A stretch of DNA of 64,000 nt from Dasania marina DSM 21967 (lineage in GTDB: Bacteria > Pseudomonadota > Gammaproteobacteria > Pseudomonadales > Dasaniaceae), in assembly GCF_000373485.1 (NCBI RefSeq), contig NZ_KB891575.1, positions 232,528 to 296,527 on the forward strand, given 5' to 3'. Of this stretch, positions 36,689-47,442 are shown in pieces (the first letter of the stretch is position 1; each line of letters opens with the position of its first letter). The translations under genes were made by a program, and so were the position numbers. Under the pieces are notes generated by a model, which saw only the letters and a program-made list of their open reading frames with translations, was not told the origin of the DNA and made no database searches.

Positions 36689-37104
36689 CTTTCTTTAACT
36701 TCATAGCTGTGGGTCACTTCCACCCCAGCCGCTTCCATCATAATAGAGGCCGAGCAGTATTTTTCTGCCGATAGCGATACCGCCCGTTTGATCTGGGCTT
36801 CTTTTAAATTGTGGCCCGTCACTACAAAATTCATATGAATTTTGGTGAATACCGCAGGCACGGCATCGGCCCTCTCGGCCTCCAACTCAGCCACGCAGCT
36901 CTGCACGTCTTGCCGCGATTTCTTAAGCATACTGAGCACATCAAAAGAGGCGCAGCCGCCCATGCCCATAATCAGCATTTCCATGGGCCTTGGACCTTTG
37001 TTTTGGCCGCCTAAATCTGGCGGGCCATCCATAGTGACCTTATGGCCAGTCCCAGACTCGGCGATAAAGCTAACGCCCTCATCCCAGCTCACTGTTGCTT
37101 TCAT
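36682..37104 (-). CDS. OsmC family protein
   Basis: About 140 residues, with the OsmC/YhfA-like architecture: GTGHKVTMDGPPDLGGQNKGPRPMEML, the conserved peroxidatic Cys in MGMGGCASFDVL, and the second conserved Cys in KYCSAS. OsmC proteins reduce organic hydroperoxides with two cysteines. The YhfA branch is less well defined. The start is the ATG at 37104 (MKATVSW); a longer frame to 37200 is not supported by the family. Confidence 0.88.
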   Translation of the reverse strand: MKATVSWDEGVSFIAESGTGHKVTMDGPPDLGGQNKGPRPMEMLIMGMGGCASFDVLSMLKKSRQDVQSCVAELEAERADAVPAVFTKIHMNFVVTGHNLKEAQIKRAVSLSAEKYCSASIMMEAAGVEVTHSYEVKESS

Positions 37105-37289
37105 AGTATTTACACAACCTGATTCATCAAATTCGAAAAATGGCGAGTTTAGCACAGCATATTCTTGCATTCTTATAAAAAATAGCCCGTAGCCAGCCAC
37201 ATTTTGCCTTAGACTGTAGCGATTCTAGCCATTTACGGCCATACTTAGGCCCACAATAATGTCACTACAGCAAGAAAGAAGGTGCCCCC

Positions 37290-37925
37290 GTGGTCAGCGT
37301 TGCCCTAACTCCTCATATTGAAAATGTTGATTTTTTTCTCAACCATTGCCATAAACGCCGCTACCCCGCTAAAAGCACAATTATCTATGCGGGCGATTCT
37401 AGCGATTCGCTTTACTATATTATCGATGGCTCCGTTACCGTCTTAATTGAAGATGACGAAGGCAAAGAGATGATAGTCGCCTACCTCAACAAGGGTGACT
37501 TCTTTGGTGAGATGGGCCTGTTTGATAACCAAGAATCACGCAGTGCTTGGGTAAGAGCCAAAACCGAATGTGAAGTAGGGGAAATCAGCTACGCCAAGTT
37601 TCACGAACTCAGCGAGCAAAACCCTGAATTTTTATTGGCGGTAGGCACGCAGATGGCCAAGCGCCTGCGGGAAACCACCCGTAAGGTCGGCGACCTAGCC
37701 TTTTTAGATGTTACCGGCCGCGTAGCGCGCACCCTGCTAGACCTATGCAAACAACCCGACGCCATGACCCACCCCGACGGCATGCAAATTAAAATCACCC
37801 GCCAAGAGATAGGTCGCATCGTAGGCTGCTCACGGGAAATGGTTGGCCGAGTATTAAAAACGCTGGAAGAGCAGGGTTTGGTTAATGTGAAGGGCAAGAC
37901 TATGGTAGTGTTTGGGACGCGTTAA
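37290..37925 (+). CDS. vfr: CRP/Vfr family cyclic-AMP receptor transcription factor
   Basis: This 211-residue protein is very close to Pseudomonas Vfr (214 residues). The cyclic-nucleotide-binding domain (~15-120, with [10 protein letters not shown] and [12 protein letters not shown]) precedes a long dimer helix and a C-terminal HTH ([20 protein letters not shown]), ending KTMVVFGTR. It starts with GTG after AAGAAGG. It is a global cAMP-dependent regulator. It is convergent with trpC, with a strong shared terminator between them. Confidence 0.93.
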   Translation: MVSVALTPHIENVDFFLNHCHKRRYPAKSTIIYAGDSSDSLYYIIDGSVTVLIEDDEGKEMIVAYLNKGDFFGEMGLFDNQESRSAWVRAKTECEVGEISYAKFHELSEQNPEFLLAVGTQMAKRLRETTRKVGDLAFLDVTGRVARTLLDLCKQPDAMTHPDGMQIKITRQEIGRIVGCSREMVGRVLKTLEEQGLVNVKGKTMVVFGTR

Positions 37926-37930
37926 AAACC

Positions 37931-37979
37931 AAGCTGTAAGCTGTAAGCTGTAAGCTGTAAGCTGTAAGCTGTAAGCTGT
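37931..37979. repeat. 7-base tandem repeat AAGCTGT x7
   Basis: Seven perfect copies begin five bases after the vfr stop. The inverse-type array at 38047-38081 lies on the other side of the terminator, so the two arms flank it. Confidence 0.9.
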
Positions 37980-38003
37980 AAGAAATTTTGAATATATAAA
38001 ACA

Positions 38004-38040
38004 AAAAAGGCCAGCGTTTAGTGAAACGCTGGCCTTTTTT
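38004..38040. terminator. bidirectional intrinsic terminator between vfr and trpC
   Basis: GGCCAGCGTTT / AAACGCTGGCC (11-bp stem, loop AGTG) is flanked by an A-run on the left and a T-run on the right. It serves as a terminator for both convergent genes. Confidence 0.95.
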
Positions 38041-38046
38041 GTTTGC

Positions 38047-38081
38047 TTGCAGCTTATAGCTTGCCGCTTTCCGCTTCGAAG
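38047..38081. repeat. 7-base periodic repeat array overlapping the end of trpC
   Basis: Heptads TTGCAGC, TTATAGC, TTGCCGC, TTTCCGC and TTCGAAG in one phase, the complementary type of the 37931 array. They encode the trpC stop (38054-38056) and the residues just before it (EAESGKL). Confidence 0.7.
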
Positions 38082-38881
38082 AATAGCTCTTTTAGTTTCG
38101 CGCCGGGGTCATCCGCCCGCATAAAGGCCTCCCCCACTAAAAACGCATTCACCTTATGCTCGCGCATGGCTGCTACATCGGCAGCGGTGTGTATGCTGCT
38201 TTCGGTTATCACTATGCGATCATCGGGGATATGCGGCAGCATGTTGAAGGTGGTATCTAGAGTCGTTTCAAAAGTATTTAAATCGCGGTTGTTAATACCC
38301 ACTAAGGTATTGCCTACGGGTAGTGTGCGATCTAGCTCTGCACGATTATGCACCTCGATTAATACATCCATACCCAGCTCTAGGGCTGCGGCATTAAGCT
38401 CGGCAATTTGTATATCGTCTAAGCAGGCGGCGATTAATAAAATGCAATCGGCACCTATGGCGCGCGCCTCCACCACTTGGTAGGGATCGACAATAAAGTC
38501 TTTGCGTATTACTGGCAGGCTACAAGCGGCTCGTGCCTGCATTAAGTATTCTTCACTACCTTGGAAAAAATCGGCATCGGTTAATACCGACAGACAAGCC
38601 GCGCCGCCATGCTCGTAGCTCTTAGCTATCGCCGCAGGGTCAAAGTTTGGCCGTATCACGCCTTTACTAGGCGAGGCTTTTTTAGCCTCGGCGATCACCC
38701 CCGATAAACCTGCATCCAACTTGGCAGCGATAGCCTTCACAAAGCCGCGGCAAGGTGCTTGCCCGGCAGCTAAGGCCTGCAACTGCGCCATGGTAGTCTT
38801 AGGCGAACGCTCAGCAATTTCTTCGCGTTTGCGGGCAACAATTTTTCTTAAGATGGTTGGAGTATTTATCCCTGTACTCAT
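38054..38881 (-). CDS. trpC: indole-3-glycerol phosphate synthase
   Basis: This 275-residue single-domain IGPS has the catalytic motifs [13 protein letters not shown] (Lys), [23 protein letters not shown] (Lys), [13 protein letters not shown] and FLVGEAFM. It converts CdRP to indoleglycerol phosphate in tryptophan synthesis. It is the last gene of trpGDC, seven bases after trpD. Its C-terminal residues are contributed by the heptad array. Confidence 0.96.
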   Translation of the reverse strand: MSTGINTPTILRKIVARKREEIAERSPKTTMAQLQALAAGQAPCRGFVKAIAAKLDAGLSGVIAEAKKASPSKGVIRPNFDPAAIAKSYEHGGAACLSVLTDADFFQGSEEYLMQARAACSLPVIRKDFIVDPYQVVEARAIGADCILLIAACLDDIQIAELNAAALELGMDVLIEVHNRAELDRTLPVGNTLVGINNRDLNTFETTLDTTFNMLPHIPDDRIVITESSIHTAADVAAMREHKVNAFLVGEAFMRADDPGAKLKELFFEAESGKL

Positions 38882-38888
38882 AATATAA

Positions 38889-39917
38889 TTACTCGCCTTC
38901 TTTCATGGCGCGAGTTAGAGCCACGAGTTCATGTAATTTCTCTAAACCTTTACCGCTACTTAAAACATCTTGTGCGGCTTTTATTCCCTGCGCCAAGTTG
39001 TCTGCCACATTGGCCGCATACAAGGCGGCACCGGCATTTAAGGCAACTATGTCGGCAGCAGCACTTTGCTCACCGGCCAACAAGGCATTTACTATCACTA
39101 GGCTTTCTGCCGAGCCGCTTACTTTTAAGCTATCTAAACTGGCGCGGGTTATGCCAAATTGCTCAGGGGTAATGATGTATTCGGTAATTTCGCCATCGCG
39201 TAACTCTGCCACATAGGTTTCATCGGCGATGCTAATTTCATCCAAGCCATCAGCCGAGTGGACGACCAACACATGCTGGCTGCCCAGATTTTTTAATACC
39301 TCAGCCATGGGGCGTACCCAATCCTTGCTATACACGCCTAATAATTGATTGGGGACACCGGCGGGGTTAGTCACCGGCCCCAGTAAATTAAATACCGTAC
39401 GCAAGGCCAATTCTTTGCGTGGGCCTACCGCGTATTTCATCGCTGCATGGTGATTAACCGCAAACATAAAACCTATGCTGGCACGGGCAACACATTCAGC
39501 TACTTGCTCAGCATTTAAATCTAGTCGCACGCCAGCCGCCTCTAACAAATCGGCTGCACCGCTTTTAGAGCTTACCGAGCGGCTGCCGTGTTTGGCCACT
39601 CGACCACCGGCTGCCGCCACCACAAAGCTGCTGGCGGTAGAGACATTAAATAGGCTGGAACCGTCGCCACCGGTGCCGACGATATCCACCAAGTAATCAC
39701 CGCTAACACTCACCGGCGTAGCCAGCTCGCGCATAACCTGAGCGGCGCCACAAATTTCTTCAACGGTTTCGCCCTTCACCCGTAAGCTCACCAGTAAAGC
39801 GGCTATCTGCGCATCGGTGGCCTGGCCAGTCATGATTTGGCGCATGACTGTGGTCATTTGCTCGGTGGTTAATGAACGGCCTTCTATCACTTCGCCTATA
39901 GCAGCCTTGATATCCAT
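38889..39917 (-). CDS. trpD: anthranilate phosphoribosyltransferase
   Basis: This 342-residue protein has the PRPP-binding motifs [17 protein letters not shown] and [19 protein letters not shown], the usual TrpD length and the N-terminal helical domain. It transfers phosphoribosyl to anthranilate. It lies 58 bases after trpG and seven before trpC. Confidence 0.97.
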   Translation of the reverse strand: MDIKAAIGEVIEGRSLTTEQMTTVMRQIMTGQATDAQIAALLVSLRVKGETVEEICGAAQVMRELATPVSVSGDYLVDIVGTGGDGSSLFNVSTASSFVVAAAGGRVAKHGSRSVSSKSGAADLLEAAGVRLDLNAEQVAECVARASIGFMFAVNHHAAMKYAVGPRKELALRTVFNLLGPVTNPAGVPNQLLGVYSKDWVRPMAEVLKNLGSQHVLVVHSADGLDEISIADETYVAELRDGEITEYIITPEQFGITRASLDSLKVSGSAESLVIVNALLAGEQSAAADIVALNAGAALYAANVADNLAQGIKAAQDVLSSGKGLEKLHELVALTRAMKEGE

Positions 39918-39975
39918 TGTTATTTCCTGTTAATCAATCGGTATTGGTTTTCTAGAAAGCCGACTTTCTAAAAAG

Positions 39976-40554
39976 TTAACCTGCTAAAAAATTAGCTAAT
40001 AAATGATGGCCGTGTTCCGTCAATATAGACTCGGGGTGAAATTGCACCCCCTGCACCGCCAAGGTTTTATGCCTAAGCCCCATAATTTCAGCGAGGCTGC
40101 CATCGGCATGTTGCGTCCAAGCGGTGACCTCTAAGCAATCGGGCAGGCTATTTTTATCCAGCACTAGGGAGTGATAGCGCGTCGCCTGAAAGGGATTACT
40201 CAAGCCGGCAAACACGCCCTTATCATTGTGATAAATAGCAGAAGTCTTGCCATGCATTAACTCAGCGGCCGGCACCACATTACCACCAAACACTTGGCCT
40301 ATAGCCTGATGCCCTAGGCAAATACCCATCAGCGGGATTTTACCTGCAAAGGCCTCTATCACCGCCAGCGATACACCTGCCTCGTTAGGGGTGCAGGGGC
40401 CGGGGGATATCACTATTTTTTCTGGCTGCAGCGCGGCTATCTCGGCCACCGTAATCTGGTCGTTATGCACCACATACACTTCAGCCTTTAACTCGGCCAA
40501 GTACTGCACCACGTTATAAGTGAAGGAGTCATAGTTATCAATCATTAACAACAT
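39976..40554 (-). CDS. trpG: anthranilate/aminodeoxychorismate synthase glutaminase subunit
   Basis: About 192 residues: a class I glutamine amidotransferase with catalytic Cys ([10 protein letters not shown], near residue 79) and His (VQFHPES). It starts [13 protein letters not shown], so the ATG at 40554 is preferred over a GTG 24 bases upstream. In Pseudomonas relatives this trpG serves both TrpE and PabB. Here the minus-strand trpE that usually precedes it is absent, so it may mainly serve PabB. A second trpG is at 42380. Confidence 0.9.
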   Translation of the reverse strand: MLLMIDNYDSFTYNVVQYLAELKAEVYVVHNDQITVAEIAALQPEKIVISPGPCTPNEAGVSLAVIEAFAGKIPLMGICLGHQAIGQVFGGNVVPAAELMHGKTSAIYHNDKGVFAGLSNPFQATRYHSLVLDKNSLPDCLEVTAWTQHADGSLAEIMGLRHKTLAVQGVQFHPESILTEHGHHLLANFLAG

Positions 40555-40665
40555 GAACGATTTACCATCTGCTGGCACCTATAGCCTTACGTTAGTGGGT
40601 AGGCCTGCAACCATAGCGTTAATCAAAGGTAGACGGCTATTGATCTTTCAGGCATTTGTGGTATT

Positions 40666-40675
40666 GTACTAGTAC
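40666..40675. promoter_or_regulatory. candidate TrpR operator GTACTAGTAC
   Basis: This 10-bp palindrome ends one base before the trpR-like ATG at 40676. It contains the CTAG core and GTAC arms found in E. coli trp operators. Its place fits autoregulation. It is shorter than a full tandem operator. Confidence 0.45.
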
Positions 40676-40918
40676 ATGGATACAGAATGCAACTACACAG
40701 AAGAACTAATCGCTCACCTGCTAACCGCGGACGACAGCCCGCGCATGGAACAAATCCTGCGCAGCCTTCTCACCCCCTCGGAACTCAGTGAAATCAGCAA
40801 ACGCTTGCAAATTTTCAAGCTGCTGGAGCAAGGTATGCCACAGCGGCAAATCGCCGAGAAACTAGGCGTGGGCATAGCCACTGTCACCCGAGGCTCTCGC
40901 GCCCTTAAAGGCGATTAA
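40676..40918 (+). CDS. trpR: TrpR-family tryptophan repressor
   Basis: This 80-residue protein matches the DNA-binding core of TrpR (E. coli TrpR is 108 residues). MEQILRSLLTPSELSEISKRLQIFKLLEQGMPQRQIAEKLGVGIATVTRGSRALKG aligns with the family, including the GIATVTRGS recognition helix. It lacks the long N- and C-terminal arms. It is divergent from trpG and lies 49 bases before trpE, so it likely controls one or both by tryptophan. A YerC-like regulator is the alternative. Confidence 0.85.
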   Translation: MDTECNYTEELIAHLLTADDSPRMEQILRSLLTPSELSEISKRLQIFKLLEQGMPQRQIAEKLGVGIATVTRGSRALKGD

Positions 40919-40967
40919 GCACTAGCACCGTATCCACCGACACCATTATAGATTTAGAGTTAGGATT

Positions 40968-42380
40968 ATGGCCAACAAGCCCAACAGCATCACACTGCCC
41001 AGAAAGCCCCGCTATATCACCATTACCGCGGACTGTGATTTTTTTGCCCTATTCAAAAAAATAGAGCGCCGCTATCAACACTGTTTTTACTTAGAGTCAC
41101 TGGGTGAAGACAGCCACATGGCGCGCCACTCTATTATAGGCTTCGACCCCGAGCAGCTCATTTATGCCAACGGCAACACCCTAAGCATAGAGCAGCGCGA
41201 CGGCAGCAGTGAGCACTACCAAAGCGACAACCCCTACCAATTGCTGCGCGATATCGTGCCGCAAAATATTTTATCCCGTAAATATGCCGGCGGCCTTACT
41301 GGTTACCTCAGCTACCACTGCATGAATTATTTTGAGCCCAGCCTGCAACTTCAAGACAGCGAACTGTTTGACGCCTTCCGCTTTGGCGTATTTAAAGACG
41401 GCCTCATCTTAGACAAAATGACCGGCGAGCTGATTTACTTTTATTACCAAGGCAGTGATACCGGCAACCGCGAAGCGCTGGTTAAATCCTTAATCGCCGA
41501 GCCTGATGTTATTAATGGTGAATTAAAAATCACCGCCTTAGACGAGACCATGAGCCAGGAGCAGCACAAGGCCGCGGTATTAAAAGTTAAGCAAGATATA
41601 GTCGACGGTAAAATATTTCAAACCGAAGTGGGCTTTAAAAAACGCTTTCGCCTAGAAGGCGACACCATCAACATTTACGAGCAACTGCGCGAAGAAAACC
41701 CCTCACCGCAAATGTACTATGTAAAATTTGGCGAGCAAAAATTAATCGGCGCCAGCCCAGAGCTATTATTCCGCCTACGTCAGGGTGAGATGGAAACCTT
41801 CCCTTTGGCTGGCACCACCACCCGCGGCGCCACCGAAAAAGAAGATACCGCCTTAGCCCGCGCCATGCTCAACGACCCCAAAGAAATCGCCGAGCACAAT
41901 ATGATAGTGGACTTGCACCGCAACGATATAGGCAAGGTCGCCCAGTTCGGTACGGTCAAAGTACGCAGCCTCATGGACATCAAACGCTTTAGCCACGTGC
42001 AGCATATCTCCAGCGAAATCGTTGGCATTATTGCCGAAGGCGAAGACATGTTTTCCGCACTGGCTAGCAACTTCCCCGCGGGCACCTTAACCGGCGCACC
42101 CAAAATTGAAGCCATGAAAATCATTAACGACCTAGAAAACGAAGGGCGCGGCCCCTACGGTGGTGCGGTGGGTCACTTCTCCTTTAACGGCGACTGCACC
42201 TTTGCCATACCCATACGCACCGTGTTTGCCAACGGCGAGCAAGCCTATGTGCAAACCTGCGGCGGCAATGTATACGATTCTAACCCCGAAGATGAATACG
42301 AAGAAATACGCCGCAAGTTCGCTGGCACCAAAAAAGTATTAGATAAATTTATTGCCACGCCGCAAAAGGAGGCCAAATAA
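40968..42380 (+). CDS. trpE: anthranilate synthase component I
   Basis: This 470-residue chorismate-binding enzyme has the N-terminal regulatory motif FYLES (near residue 41, equivalent to the LLES feedback site), GASPELLFRL, PLAGTTTRG, DLHRNDIGKVA, FPAGTLTGAPKIEAM and CGGNVYDSNPEDEY. It lies downstream of trpR and directly abuts its own glutaminase gene (stop and ATG share bases at 42380). It differs in length and arrangement from the usual Pseudomonas trpE, and is on the opposite strand from trpGDC. Confidence 0.88.
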   Translation: MANKPNSITLPRKPRYITITADCDFFALFKKIERRYQHCFYLESLGEDSHMARHSIIGFDPEQLIYANGNTLSIEQRDGSSEHYQSDNPYQLLRDIVPQNILSRKYAGGLTGYLSYHCMNYFEPSLQLQDSELFDAFRFGVFKDGLILDKMTGELIYFYYQGSDTGNREALVKSLIAEPDVINGELKITALDETMSQEQHKAAVLKVKQDIVDGKIFQTEVGFKKRFRLEGDTINIYEQLREENPSPQMYYVKFGEQKLIGASPELLFRLRQGEMETFPLAGTTTRGATEKEDTALARAMLNDPKEIAEHNMIVDLHRNDIGKVAQFGTVKVRSLMDIKRFSHVQHISSEIVGIIAEGEDMFSALASNFPAGTLTGAPKIEAMKIINDLENEGRGPYGGAVGHFSFNGDCTFAIPIRTVFANGEQAYVQTCGGNVYDSNPEDEYEEIRRKFAGTKKVLDKFIATPQKEAK

Positions 42381-43042
42381 TGAAAGTTTTTATACTCGAC
42401 AATTATGACTCCTTTACTTACAACCTCTATCAATACATAGGCGAGATACTCAGCTCCGAAAAAAATCGCGGCCACATCGACGACTTTGAAATTATAGTTA
42501 AGCGTAACGATCAAATTAGCTTAGAAGAAATACGCAAAATCAACCCCGACCGCATTATTATTTCACCGGGGCCAGGCTCGCCAGACGACGAGGCCTACTT
42601 TGGCATTTGCGCACAGGTTATTACCGAACTGGGGCAACACACCCCATTATTAGGTGTATGCCTAGGCATGCAGGGGATTACCCACGTATTCGGCGGTAAA
42701 GTGGTAAAAGCGCATGTGCCTATGCACGGTAAAATTAGCCCCATCACCCACAACGGTAAAGGCATGTTTTACAATATACCTGACCAGTTAGAAGTGATGC
42801 GTTACCACTCACTAATGGCCGAAGCCGAAAGCATCCCCGACTGCCTACAAATTACCGCTGTAGTCGGCAACGTAGCCGCCAATGAATTTGAAAACCGGAC
42901 ATTAATACACGCCGGTGGTGATTTTGAGATCATGGGCATACAGCATCGCGAACACCCCATCTACGGCATACAGTTTCACCCCGAGTCCTTTGCTACCGAA
43001 GGCGGTAAAGAACTGATTAAAAACTTTTTGTTTTGCCGTTAA
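42380..43042 (+). CDS. trpG: anthranilate synthase glutaminase subunit, second copy
   Basis: This 220-residue class I amidotransferase has the catalytic Cys in GVCLGMQGI and His in IQFHPES. It is longer than the minus-strand trpG at 39976, with an insert near residues 25-35 (SSEKNRGHIDDFE) and another near 150-170. It is fused in frame context with trpE (one-base overlap) and so is the likely dedicated partner. Both glutaminase genes appear intact. Confidence 0.88.
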   Translation: MKVFILDNYDSFTYNLYQYIGEILSSEKNRGHIDDFEIIVKRNDQISLEEIRKINPDRIIISPGPGSPDDEAYFGICAQVITELGQHTPLLGVCLGMQGITHVFGGKVVKAHVPMHGKISPITHNGKGMFYNIPDQLEVMRYHSLMAEAESIPDCLQITAVVGNVAANEFENRTLIHAGGDFEIMGIQHREHPIYGIQFHPESFATEGGKELIKNFLFCR

Positions 43043-43098
43043 CAAGAGATTATGGTTAATCAAAAGTAGAGAGCTGAGCATAAAAGCTGACGCACGAG

Positions 43099-43785
43099 CT
43101 AGCCACACAACGCCAACAAAGAGTCCACCACTATATCAGGGTTAGCAGCACTTATAGGCTGGCCCTGATTATAGCCATAGCTAACACCAGCCACCGGCAT
43201 AGCCGCAGCTCTGGCAGCAGCCACATCAACAGATGAATCCCCTATCATTACACAACGCGACGCGGCTAAGCCTAGCGCTTCGCAGGCATGGAGTAAGGGA
43301 GCGGGATGAGGTTTGCGTTGCGCTAAACTATCGCCGCCTACGCAGCTGCTAAAAAATTCTTGTAGTTGAAACTGCTGTAGTAAATGGGGAATAAATTCAG
43401 CCGGCTTATTGGTGACTACCGCCATGGCTATGCCTTGACGTTGCCAGTATTGTAAAGCGGCTAATACATCTGGGTATAAAGCGCTGTGCTGGCCGCTGCA
43501 CTGGCGGTAGAAACGCAAAAACTGTTGTTGATAATGCAGTAATTCAGCTTCAGCTAACACATCCGTGTTGTGGGCATAGGCCAGCGCTTTTTGTACTAAC
43601 ACTTTCGCGCCATTGCCCACCCATGTGCGTACTCGCTGCTCACCAGCTAGCGGTAAAGCGGCTGCCGCTAACATAGCATCTACCGCCACCGATAAGTCGG
43701 GCACGCTATCTAACAACGTGCCGTCTAAATCAAACAGCAAACCTTGCAGCGGCTGCTCTAATAATGCGCTGAGTTTTTGAGTCAT
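43099..43785 (-). CDS. gph: phosphoglycolate phosphatase
   Basis: This 228-residue HAD hydrolase has DLDGTLLDS (nucleophile Asp near residue 20), the second motif VVTNKP, Lys in KPHP and the acidic MIGDSSVD motif. It removes phosphoglycolate. It is six bases downstream of rpe on the minus strand, as in Pseudomonas. There gph is usually followed by trpE on the same strand. Confidence 0.93.
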   Translation of the reverse strand: MTQKLSALLEQPLQGLLFDLDGTLLDSVPDLSVAVDAMLAAAALPLAGEQRVRTWVGNGAKVLVQKALAYAHNTDVLAEAELLHYQQQFLRFYRQCSGQHSALYPDVLAALQYWQRQGIAMAVVTNKPAEFIPHLLQQFQLQEFFSSCVGGDSLAQRKPHPAPLLHACEALGLAASRCVMIGDSSVDVAAARAAAMPVAGVSYGYNQGQPISAANPDIVVDSLLALCG

Positions 43786-43791
43786 AACGCG

Positions 43792-44460
43792 CTACACAGT
43801 GGCTAACTGGGCGCGCATCTCGTCTATGACTTTTTTATAATCGGGCTGATTAAAAATGGCTGAGCCGGCCACAAAAGTGTCGGCACCGGCGGCGGCGATT
43901 TCAGCGATGTTGCTGGCAGAAATTCCACCGTCGACTTCTAAGCGTATATCAAAACCACTGGCATCAATTAAGGCGCGCACTTCTCGCACTTTATCGATAG
44001 TGGAGGGGATAAACTTCTGGCCGCCAAAACCGGGGTTCACCGACATCAGCAAAATCATATCCAGTTTATCCATCACATATTTAAGTGGCTCTAAACCCAT
44101 AGCTGGGTTTAATACCAAACCTGCCTTGCAACCGGCTTCGCGTATCATTTGCAAAGAGCGATCTACATGGGTGGAGGCATCGGGGTGAAAGGTAATATAG
44201 CTGGCACCGGCCTTGGCAAAGCTGGCGATTAAGCTATCCACTGGGCTTACCATTAAATGTACGTCTATAGGTGCGGTAACGCCGTGTTTGCGCAGAGCCT
44301 CGCACACCATGGGGCCTATGGTGAGATTGGGTACGTAGTGGTTATCCATCACGTCAAAATGTACGATATCGGCTCCAGCGGCAATAACGTTGTCGACCTC
44401 TTCCCCTAGGCGGGCAAAGTCTGCGGCAAGAATAGAGGGTGCTATTTGATAATCTCTCAT
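43792..44460 (-). CDS. rpe: ribulose-phosphate 3-epimerase
   Basis: This 222-residue TIM-barrel epimerase has [16 protein letters not shown] at its start, [17 protein letters not shown], the metal ligand His in [14 protein letters not shown] and EVDGGI. It interconverts ribulose-5-phosphate and xylulose-5-phosphate. It forms an operon with gph. Confidence 0.97.
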   Translation of the reverse strand: MRDYQIAPSILAADFARLGEEVDNVIAAGADIVHFDVMDNHYVPNLTIGPMVCEALRKHGVTAPIDVHLMVSPVDSLIASFAKAGASYITFHPDASTHVDRSLQMIREAGCKAGLVLNPAMGLEPLKYVMDKLDMILLMSVNPGFGGQKFIPSTIDKVREVRALIDASGFDIRLEVDGGISASNIAEIAAAGADTFVAGSAIFNQPDYKKVIDEMRAQLATV

Positions 44461-44566
44461 AATACAATCCGAACTCTAGGTTTAGGCACTTTGGCCGCTA
44501 TCTTACTGAAATACTAGCTGCGATTCAGCAGGCTAGGCTGAATTCAACAAAATAAATGCCCCATAG

Positions 44567-45439
44567 ATGACGCAACGAAGCACCACATCGATAGTACTTG
44601 CCCTGAGCCTATGGCTGCTCAGCGGCGCGGCCTATAGCCAAGATGAGCCAGCCGCCACAGAAGACGATAGCGAAACAGGACAGTCTCAAACGCAGACTCA
44701 GCCAAAGGCACAATTTAGCAGCCACAATAATCCCAGCTTACTAGCCAAAGACTTACCCCCCGAGCAGGTGCTGTGGCTGGAGGTTGCCGGCCAAAAAGTG
44801 CTTAGCCTATACAGCCCAGATTACTCTGGCGAAGCCCGCGGCGGGGTTATTTTATTACCCCGCCACGATCAGGCTATCACCCGCCGTAATCGGCTCTACA
44901 ACCTGCAACAAACCTTGGCTAACAACCGCTGGCACACGCTAATGTTAAGCATGCCACCGCTGCCTGCAGCCGATGATAGTGGTGCAGCGGCGGACACGAC
45001 GGCGCAGCAGCATATTGCCGCCGCCATTAGCTTTTTAAACAGCAAGGGCATATACAATATGGTGCTCTTGGGTGAGGGTAGCAGTGCCAATCGGCTGATT
45101 GCCTACGCCAGCCAAATTAGCGATAAAAATCAATTAAAACAAATACGCGGCTTGGCCTTGGTCAATGCCGAAAACAATATTGCCGGGCAACAAATCAACA
45201 GCCTGCTGGCCAAGCTGACGTTCCCTATATTAGATCTTTATTTCACCGATGGCCGACAGGCGTCAGCCTATGCGCAACAGCGCATGCGCGCCAGCAAGCC
45301 CTTGCCGCGTGGCCAGTATCAACAGGTACGCATGCCCAGAATGGCCTTTAACCGGCAACAAGATGAAAACAAACTCAGTAAGCGCATACGAGGCTGGCTC
45401 AATAAAACCGCAGCGGGATTTTCGGTGGGCGTTAAATAA
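44567..45439 (+). CDS. DUF3530 family exported protein
   Basis: This 290-residue protein has a signal peptide (~1-25, cleavage after AYS), a Gln/Thr-rich linker and an alpha/beta-hydrolase-like domain that matches DUF3530 of Pseudomonas relatives. GVILLPRHDQ and LLGEGSSANRLIAYA recall the oxyanion and nucleophile-elbow regions, but here the elbow reads GEGSS rather than GxSxG. Its function is unknown. It is convergent with murU, 35 bases apart. Confidence 0.75.
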   Translation: MTQRSTTSIVLALSLWLLSGAAYSQDEPAATEDDSETGQSQTQTQPKAQFSSHNNPSLLAKDLPPEQVLWLEVAGQKVLSLYSPDYSGEARGGVILLPRHDQAITRRNRLYNLQQTLANNRWHTLMLSMPPLPAADDSGAAADTTAQQHIAAAISFLNSKGIYNMVLLGEGSSANRLIAYASQISDKNQLKQIRGLALVNAENNIAGQQINSLLAKLTFPILDLYFTDGRQASAYAQQRMRASKPLPRGQYQQVRMPRMAFNRQQDENKLSKRIRGWLNKTAAGFSVGVK

Positions 45440-45474
45440 AAAAGTTAAAGGAAGGACCCGCTAAAGCCACGCTA

Positions 45475-47213
<1,739 letters not shown>

Positions 47214-47442
47214 TCACTCACCACACGCTGCTGATTAATAGAACCTTACTGACGCTAATGGCGTCACTATAACTGAAACCACCGCAAGATAAATCCTCCA
47301 AGCTAATAGAAGCCGGCAGCAAGCAGGCAATTTATAACGGAATGCTTTATTATGCCCACTTCCATCACAGAGCTTGTTATTGCCGAGCTTGTTATTGCCA
47401 ACCCAGCCCGTGCTGTTATCGCCGGTAAATTAAATACACTCT

